Below, in pieces: positions 13,395 through 17,832 of a stretch of 17,832 nt of DNA. Both the position numbers and the translations under genes were made by a program. Position 1 is the stretch's first letter, and every line of letters starts with the position of its first letter. This stretch comes from Candidatus Nomurabacteria bacterium. Lineage in GTDB: Bacteria > Patescibacteriota > Minisyncoccia > Phycocordibacterales > UBA9973. Below the pieces are notes generated by a model. That model saw only the letters and a program-made list of their open reading frames with translations. It did not search any database and was not told where the DNA came from. The stretch is taken from contig DAHVYC010000003.1 in the NCBI GenBank assembly GCA_027327845.1, positions 1 through 17,832 on the forward strand. The letters are read 5' to 3'.

Positions 13395-13928
13395 ATGAAT
13401 ATTCTAAAGAAATCCTATTCGCTTAAGCGCGGATTTACCCGTACACTTTCAAACAAAGTGTCAGGGTTTACATTAATTGAGCTTTTAGTGGTTATAGCAG
13501 TGATAGCTGTTATTACCAGTCTTATTATAGGTTACCTATCTACAGCAAGGCAAAGAGGTAATGATGCAGCAGTGGAGACAAACCTGTCAGCGATAAGGGC
13601 CACCTCCGAAGTATTTTATATAAACAACAGTAACTCATATTTACCGGTCGGCGGATTGACTTTCGATATTGCCACTTGTCCTACTTATAATGCATCTGGC
13701 ACAAATATGCTTTCTAAAGATCGTACGGTTGCAGACGCCATAGCCGAAGCAACAAAAAGAGGAATCAACGGAAACTCTTGCTATAACGCCCCCGAAGGAT
13801 GGGCGGTGGCAGTCGGTTTGGTTGAAAAAGCAGGTCATTCTTGGTGTGTGGATAATTCCGGTGCTTCCAAGGAAGTATCTTCTCTTCCTTCTGCCGCCAT
13901 AAACGCCGTTACCCATTTATGCAATTAA
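13395..13928 (+). CDS. Type IV prepilin (PilA-like), second copy
   Basis: 177-residue prepilin, paralogue of the preceding one. Processing site KVSG|FTLIELLVVIAVIAV: cleavage after Gly24, Glu29 is the Glu5 equivalent. Four cysteines (95, 129, 151, 176) with the same WCVDNSG block near the C-terminus suggest the same disulfide plan, but the rest of the head domain differs. As in the first pilin, the leader has an extra GFT (13-15), then RTLSNKVS, then the true GFT (24-26). The DNA just before it has the palindrome CGCTTAAGCG (13420-13429). It could be a second major subunit, an antigenic variant or a minor pilin; expression level would decide. The start is AT-rich without Shine-Dalgarno. Confidence 0.9.
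   Translation: MNILKKSYSLKRGFTRTLSNKVSGFTLIELLVVIAVIAVITSLIIGYLSTARQRGNDAAVETNLSAIRATSEVFYINNSNSYLPVGGLTFDIATCPTYNASGTNMLSKDRTVADAIAEATKRGINGNSCYNAPEGWAVAVGLVEKAGHSWCVDNSGASKEVSSLPSAAINAVTHLCN
13431..13472. repeat. Inverted repeat between duplicated GFT codons, pilin 2
   Basis: Direct repeat GGATTTAC (13431-13438) and GGGTTTAC (13464-13471), 33 bases apart. The inverted repeat pairs 13437-13449 (ACCCGTACACTTT) with 13455-13467 at 11 of 13 positions around a 5-base loop. It is clearly related to the copy in pilin 1, but the loop is shorter, and the central mismatch positions differ. Confidence 0.65.
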
Positions 13929-13944
13929 ATCAGTATAAAATATT

Positions 13945-14733
13945 ATGACATTTCTTCTCTCAATCATTTTCTTTGTCTTCGGCCTCATAATAGGCAGTTT
14001 TCTAAATGTCGTTATATTAAGATTTCACACCAATCGTTCTTTCAGAGGAAGAAGCGGATGCATGACATGCCAAAAGGAACTTTGCTGGTATGAGCTCATA
14101 CCTCTCATAAGTTTTTTTGTCCAAAAAGGCAGATGTAGAAAGTGTAAAGCAAAAATTTCATTACAGTATCCTATAGTGGAATTTATTTCCGGTCTTATAT
14201 TTACCGGGCTGTTCCTAAAATTTCAGGACGTATTTTTTATGGATACTTTTGCCTTCACTATCTCTTATGCATATTATGCGGTGATGTTCTCTATTCTCTT
14301 GGTTGTGGCCGTATATGATTTTAAGCATGGAATAATACCGGATACTTTTTCTCTTATATTCGGGGTTGTGACTTTCATCGGCCTCTTTTTCTTCTCAGAA
14401 GGAGTATTTTATCCTCATTTCCCGAGTATTTTGGAATTACTCTCCGGGGTGTTTCTGTCTCTGCCTTTTGCTCTGCTATGGCTTCTGTCTAAAGGTACAT
14501 GGATGGGGCTCGGAGATGCGAAACTTGCCTTGGGGCTGGGGTGGCTTATAGGATACGGAAGAATTATTTCTGGGGCTATTGTGGCTTTTTGGACTGGCGC
14601 TATTGTGGGCCTTGTTCTTATAATCTTTTCCAAAAAACACAACATAAAAAGCGAAGTACCGTTTGCCCCATTTCTTGTCTTCGGAGTATTGCTGGCTTTT
14701 CTGTTTGAACTGCATCTATTTCCGATTTTTTAA
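13945..14733 (+). CDS. pilD: Prepilin peptidase / N-methyltransferase PilD
   Basis: 262-residue polytopic membrane aspartyl protease that cleaves the class III leader of prepilins and N-methylates the new N-terminus. An N-terminal GSFLNVVILR (17-26) is followed by the cytoplasmic zinc-type loop CMTC...CRKC (Cys 39, 42, 64, 67), which marks the bifunctional methylating form. The two catalytic aspartates are in VYDFKHGIIPD (Asp125) and GLGDAKL (Asp191). About seven to eight hydrophobic segments are visible. It lies directly between the two pilin genes and the minor pilin genes, all of which are its substrates. A TATAAA lies seven bases before the ATG and might be a leaderless promoter. Confidence 0.96.
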   Translation: MTFLLSIIFFVFGLIIGSFLNVVILRFHTNRSFRGRSGCMTCQKELCWYELIPLISFFVQKGRCRKCKAKISLQYPIVEFISGLIFTGLFLKFQDVFFMDTFAFTISYAYYAVMFSILLVVAVYDFKHGIIPDTFSLIFGVVTFIGLFFFSEGVFYPHFPSILELLSGVFLSLPFALLWLLSKGTWMGLGDAKLALGLGWLIGYGRIISGAIVAFWTGAIVGLVLIIFSKKHNIKSEVPFAPFLVFGVLLAFLFELHLFPIF

Positions 14734-14741
14734 TTTTGTAA

Positions 14742-15377
14742 ATGAATATAGTAAAGAAATTCAAACGCAAGATCCGTTCTATCTCATTTTTAGGCGGAGA
14801 ACTTGGAAATATCGACAAAGAAAGAGGGATGACCTATGTAGAGCTTATTGTAGTCCTCAGTATTTTTTCAGTTATGACTTCTATCATACTCTTCAATTAT
14901 GGGCAGTTCCAGGAAAATGTGGATATAAAAATTCTAGCCAATGATATAGCTTCAAAAGTAGTTGAGGCTCAGGATTCGGCGGTTTCCGGGGTATTGAATA
15001 CCAGCGCTCTTTCAGGCTGGAAGCCGCAGTATGGAATGTATTTCGATCTGTCCAGCAATAAAACCTTCACTTACTTCGCGGACACCAATAGCAATTCGTC
15101 TTATGACCCGTCGGTTGATCCTATCCTGGATCAAATTACTATAACCAAAGGCAACTATATATCCGGAGTGGATAGTTTCTTGGGTCCTGCTTCGACTCCC
15201 ATATCTTCTCCGCTTTCAATATCATTTAAGCGACCAGATGCAAGCGCGATATTCAGCTCAGGCGGATCCATATTGACCGGTTTTGATTATATACAAGTGA
15301 CAGTCTCTTCTTCGGGTTCTAATCCAGTGAAGGCATATATTAGAGTTTATCCGTCGGGAAGAATACAAGTGAACTAA
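14742..15377 (+). CDS. Minor pilin / pseudopilin, GspH/FimT-like
   Basis: 211 residues with a long basic leader and the processing site KERG|MTYVELIVVLSIFSVMTSII: cleavage after Gly29, Met at position +1 in place of the usual Phe, Glu34 as the Glu5 equivalent. The mature region is about 182 residues, beta-rich, and ends with IRVYPSGRIQVN, reminiscent of GspH/FimT C-terminal strands. It begins eight bases after pilD and opens a run of four minor pilin genes in the order H/FimT-, W/J-, V/I-, X/K-like, which is the standard order of minor pilin and pseudopilin operons. It probably helps start pilus assembly. Confidence 0.85.
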   Translation: MNIVKKFKRKIRSISFLGGELGNIDKERGMTYVELIVVLSIFSVMTSIILFNYGQFQENVDIKILANDIASKVVEAQDSAVSGVLNTSALSGWKPQYGMYFDLSSNKTFTYFADTNSNSSYDPSVDPILDQITITKGNYISGVDSFLGPASTPISSPLSISFKRPDASAIFSSGGSILTGFDYIQVTVSSSGSNPVKAYIRVYPSGRIQVN

Positions 15378-15389
15378 AATTTTCTAAAA

Positions 15390-16052
15390 ATGGAAAAAGA
15401 AATTTTAAAAAAGAATAGCAGAGGCTTTACCCGGTTAGTAGATTTTGGCGATGCGATTTTATCGCGCACTAAAAGTGCTTCACCAAAACTCACTACCGGT
15501 TTTACCATCATAGAAACCATGATAGCCATTTCTCTTTTTTTAATAATTGTCACTGTAGGTATGGGTTCGCTCATGAGCGCCACATCCTTAAGTCGGAAAT
15601 CACAAGATGCTCGCTCCATAATGGACAATTTGAGCTTTATTATGGAAGATATTTCAAGAAATTTAAGAACTGGCTTTAGTTATCATTGTGTGGATAACGG
15701 AATATACTCGGCTACCACTCCTTATAGCTGTGCCTTTGGGCAAGGGATTTCTTTTAAATCCGCGTATGGGAATCAGTGGGTTTACAAGATAGAATCTTTG
15801 GATGGGGGTATAACTTATAATATAAGCAAATCAGTGGACGGAGGGACGACTTGGACGGTGCTCAATACCAGCGAGATAAGTTTGGATTCGAACTCCGGAT
15901 TTATCGTAACTGGAGCGGAGCCTCCTCCAGGAAATACGATCCAACCTTTTGTTATTATCAAACTTTCCGGCAAAATTGTCTCGAAAGAAATAACAACGCC
16001 GTTTTCTTTGGAGACGGGAGTTTCTCAGAGATTGACCGACATAACACCATAA
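15390..16052 (+). CDS. Minor pilin, PilW/GspJ-like
   Basis: 220 residues. Processing site KLTTG|FTIIETMIAISLFLIIVTVGMG: cleavage after Gly37, Glu42 as Glu5 equivalent. After the hydrophobic helix comes SRKSQDARSIMDNLSFIMEDISRNLRTG, a long amphipathic segment typical of PilW/GspJ proteins, which have conserved Arg and Asp in this stretch. Its leader is the longest of the set and contains an extra GFT (12-14) and a 25-codon segment with complex inverted repeats before the real site. It follows the GspH-like gene by 12 bases and precedes the PilV-like gene by 13. Confidence 0.85.
   Translation: MEKEILKKNSRGFTRLVDFGDAILSRTKSASPKLTTGFTIIETMIAISLFLIIVTVGMGSLMSATSLSRKSQDARSIMDNLSFIMEDISRNLRTGFSYHCVDNGIYSATTPYSCAFGQGISFKSAYGNQWVYKIESLDGGITYNISKSVDGGTTWTVLNTSEISLDSNSGFIVTGAEPPPGNTIQPFVIIKLSGKIVSKEITTPFSLETGVSQRLTDITP
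15423..15506. repeat. Three-stem palindromic segment in the PilW-like leader
   Basis: Direct repeat GGCTTTACC (15423-15431) and GGTTTTACC (15498-15506), 75 bases apart. An outer inverted repeat pairs 15431-15451 with 15480-15499 imperfectly (about 16 of 20 positions, one bulge). Inside it are two perfect small hairpins: GCGAT/ATCGC (15453-15457, 15461-15465) and GCACT/AGTGC (15466-15470, 15474-15478), giving a three-way junction shape. It is in frame throughout. Confidence 0.6.
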
Positions 16053-16065
16053 AATAAAATTTGCC

Positions 16066-16512
16066 ATGAGATCATTTTTATTTAAAACTAAAAAAGAAGC
16101 AAAAAGTAAAGAACGCGGTTTTACTATAGTTGAAACGCTTATTGCTATATCGGTGTTTTCTTTCTCTCTTTTGGCATTTATGGCCGTATTGTCCCAAGGA
16201 ACTTCTGATATAAATTATGCCAAGAAGAAAATAGAAGCCACATACCTGGCGCAAGAGGGAATAGAACATGTGAGAAATATGAGAGATAACGATATACTTT
16301 TTACGAGTTATACCGGACTCACCTGGAATGATTTTAAGGCGGCAAATAAAAATTATCCGAGTACCAACCCGAATTTTGTCCGCACTATACAGATGGTCCC
16401 GGTGGCTTCCGATCCGAATGAAGTAAAAATCCTATGCACCGTATCTTGGACGCAAGGTTCAGGGAATTATAGCGTGACCTTATCCGAAGAATTATTTAAT
16501 TGGGTAGAATGA
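16066..16512 (+). CDS. Minor pilin, PilV/GspI-like
   Basis: 148 residues, the shortest leader-bearing pilin here. Processing site KERG|FTIVETLIAISVFSFSLLAFMAVL: cleavage after Gly18, Glu23 as Glu5 equivalent. The following KKKIEATYLAQEGIEHVRNMRDN matches the PilV/GspI pattern of a residue-rich amphipathic helix after the membrane part. The remainder is a compact beta domain ending in VTLSEELFNWVE. The GFT codons occur once (GGTTTTACT), with no palindromic segment. The TGA stop overlaps the start of the next gene. Confidence 0.85.
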   Translation: MRSFLFKTKKEAKSKERGFTIVETLIAISVFSFSLLAFMAVLSQGTSDINYAKKKIEATYLAQEGIEHVRNMRDNDILFTSYTGLTWNDFKAANKNYPSTNPNFVRTIQMVPVASDPNEVKILCTVSWTQGSGNYSVTLSEELFNWVE

Positions 16513-16976
16513 TGAAAAAAGAAAAATCAAAAAAGAATAAGGGCTTCGTACTGCTTTTCACCGTAGTGCTCTCTTCTGTTGTTTTTGCCATTGCCCTCGG
16601 TATTGCCAATGTTCTCTATAAAGAGATAAGATTCGGTACCTCTGCTAAGAATACCAACGATGCCTTCTTTGCTGCTGATACGGGAGCGGAATGCGCTTTA
16701 TATAATGACAAATCTACTAGCCAATCTTTCGTACAAAACGGCAGTACCGGTACGGTTCAATGTATGGGTACGACCATTGCCATTTCCGGTGCTTATCCGG
16801 TATGGAATTTTATAGTATCCGGATTGGGAAGTAGTGGAGAAGGGTGTGCTAAGGTTACGGTAGATAAGACTTTTTCTCCGAATACCAGCTTAATCTCAAA
16901 AGGGTATAATAATGGCGGAAGCTCTTGTATACAGGATTCAAGCAGTGTTGAAAGGCAACTAGAGCTCAATTATTAA
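16509..16976 (+). CDS. Minor pilin, PilX/GspK-like
   Basis: About 155 residues from ATG 16509, which overlaps the preceding TGA as ATGA; a TTG at 16500 and an ATG at 16512 are alternatives. The processing site is KNKG|FVLLFTVVLSSVVFAIALGIANVLYKE. There is no Glu at position 5 (Phe instead), as in GspK and some PilX proteins, which fits a pilus-tip role where no subunit lies beneath the Glu5 contact. The stretch AADTGAECALY resembles the conserved AADSGIE segment of PilX-like proteins. Cysteines in the head could pair. It closes the minor pilin run. Confidence 0.82.
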   Translation: MMKKEKSKKNKGFVLLFTVVLSSVVFAIALGIANVLYKEIRFGTSAKNTNDAFFAADTGAECALYNDKSTSQSFVQNGSTGTVQCMGTTIAISGAYPVWNFIVSGLGSSGEGCAKVTVDKTFSPNTSLISKGYNNGGSSCIQDSSSVERQLELNY

Positions 16977-16985
16977 CCTTTCTCT

Positions 16986-17832
16986 ATGAAACAAGAAGAA
17001 GCTAAAAAACGTATAAAAAAACTACGAAGCGAAATCGCCAGGTTGCGCGAGCTTTATCATGTGAAAGATGCTCCGGAAGTTACTGACGAAGTATATGATT
17101 CGTTAATGAAAGAGCTTAAAAGTATTCTTTCTGTTTATCCTGAATTTAATGATCCGAACTCTCCCGAAAACAGGGTGGCCGGGAGACCTCTGGCTAAATT
17201 TTCAAAAGTAAAACATGAAATAAAGATGTTCTCTATCGGTAATGTGTTTTCCGATGAAGAGCTTTTTGCCTGGGAAAAGAGAAATTTAAAACTTCTTCAT
17301 CCGGGAATAAAGATGGACTACTTTTGTGAATTGAAATTTGACGGGTTGGCTGTTTCTTTGATTTACGAAGATGGAAAACTAAAAAGAGGAGCGACGAGAG
17401 GAGATGGAGAGGTGGGTGAGGATATAACAGAGAATTTAAAGATGATAAAAACAATTCCCCTTGTTCTTAAGTCTCCATATCCTAAAAAAGTAGAGGTGCG
17501 TGGCGAGGCGATAATGATGAAAAAAGTTTTAGAGAAATTGAACCGCGAAAATGAGAAAAAAGGCAAACCACTTTTTGCTAATTCCAGGAATGCGGCCGCC
17601 GGGTCTTTACGGCAACTCGATCCACAGTTGGCTAAGGAAAGAGATTTGGATTTTTTCGCTTATGAAGTTATGGAGATAAAAGGAGAAGAATGGAAGAAGT
17701 ATATGGAAAAACACTCGAGAAAACATGAGCTTCTGGAGAAGCTTGGATTTCAAACCGACAAATATGCGGAAAAAGTGTCATCTTTGTCTCAAGTTCCAAA
17801 ATTTATGGATAAAATTTCGGCGGTTAGAAAAA
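16986..17832 (+). CDS. ligA: NAD-dependent DNA ligase LigA (5' part)
   Basis: The first 282 residues are present and the gene runs off the right edge. LigA seals nicks using NAD. Visible parts: domain Ia (VTDEVYDSLMKEL, 32-44; SPENRVAG, 59-66), which binds NMN; the adenylation signature ELKFDGLAVSL with active-site Lys117; RGATRGDGEVGEDIT (about 137-151); VRGEAIM; and NSRNAAAGSLRQLDP, all strongly conserved. HEIKMFSIGNVF replaces the common HxxPMLSLxNxF. The gene begins nine bases after the PilX-like gene with no promoter seen, so it may be cotranscribed with the pilin genes. Confidence 0.97.
   Translation, partial: MKQEEAKKRIKKLRSEIARLRELYHVKDAPEVTDEVYDSLMKELKSILSVYPEFNDPNSPENRVAGRPLAKFSKVKHEIKMFSIGNVFSDEELFAWEKRNLKLLHPGIKMDYFCELKFDGLAVSLIYEDGKLKRGATRGDGEVGEDITENLKMIKTIPLVLKSPYPKKVEVRGEAIMMKKVLEKLNRENEKKGKPLFANSRNAAAGSLRQLDPQLAKERDLDFFAYEVMEIKGEEWKKYMEKHSRKHELLEKLGFQTDKYAEKVSSLSQVPKFMDKISAVRK

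Noticed and set aside
16500..16508. TTG start for the PilX-like gene
   Set aside because: ATG at 16509 overlaps the previous stop in the usual ATGA manner and still gives a full basic leader.
1..17832. CRISPR array, transposase, integrase or replication origin
   Set aside because: No spaced direct repeats, no transposase or integrase frame, and only a single DnaA box.

Overview
The window looks like chromosome from a reduced-genome bacterium, most likely a Patescibacteria/CPR member of the Parcubacteria type. This is inferred from the prepilin style (GFTLIELLVV followed by ASVVLASLNSAR), a type IV pilus cluster with no outer-membrane secretin, tight gene packing, AT-rich gene starts with almost no Shine-Dalgarno sequences, and standard code (TGA is used as stop). 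No rRNA or tRNA is present to confirm the taxonomy.

Layout. (1) 1-149: 3' end of an unidentified plus-strand gene, followed by a hairpin terminator. (2) 190-4174, minus strand: proline biosynthesis genes proB-proC-proA in a tight operon, then an ATP-grasp ligase of the cyanophycin synthetase/GshF type with its own extended -10 promoter. (3) 4175-4452: a gap with a plus-strand promoter candidate, a possible 28-codon ORF and a terminator hairpin. (4) 4453-5169, minus strand: comF-like competence phosphoribosyltransferase, whose coding sequence contains a perfect 20-bp palindrome. (5) 5248-12613, plus strand: type IV pilus machine pilM-pilN-pilO-(pilP-like)-pilB-receiver-pilT-pilC. (6) 12780-13928: two major-type prepilins, each with its own promoter, separated by a strong terminator. 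(7) 13945-16976: prepilin peptidase pilD and four minor pilin genes (GspH/FimT-, PilW-, PilV- and PilX/GspK-like). (8) 16986 to the edge: 5' part of ligA.

How it works together. PilM/N/O and the PilP-like protein form the inner-membrane platform around PilC. PilB drives extension and PilT retraction. PilD processes the prepilins, and the minor pilins probably prime or cap the fibre. The divergent comF gene, sharing a palindromic promoter region with pilM, suggests a link to DNA uptake. An orphan CheY-like receiver between the two motor genes suggests signal input to extension/retraction.

Most unusual signal: three of the pilin-type genes (12780, 13395, 15390) carry an in-frame inverted-repeat segment in the leader peptide, flanked by a duplicated Gly-Phe-Thr processing-site motif (DNA GGNTTTAC). 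A neighbouring pilin gene (16066) has a single copy, like an empty site. With the in-frame palindrome in comF, this suggests small palindromic elements tolerated inside, and perhaps targeted to, coding sequences here.
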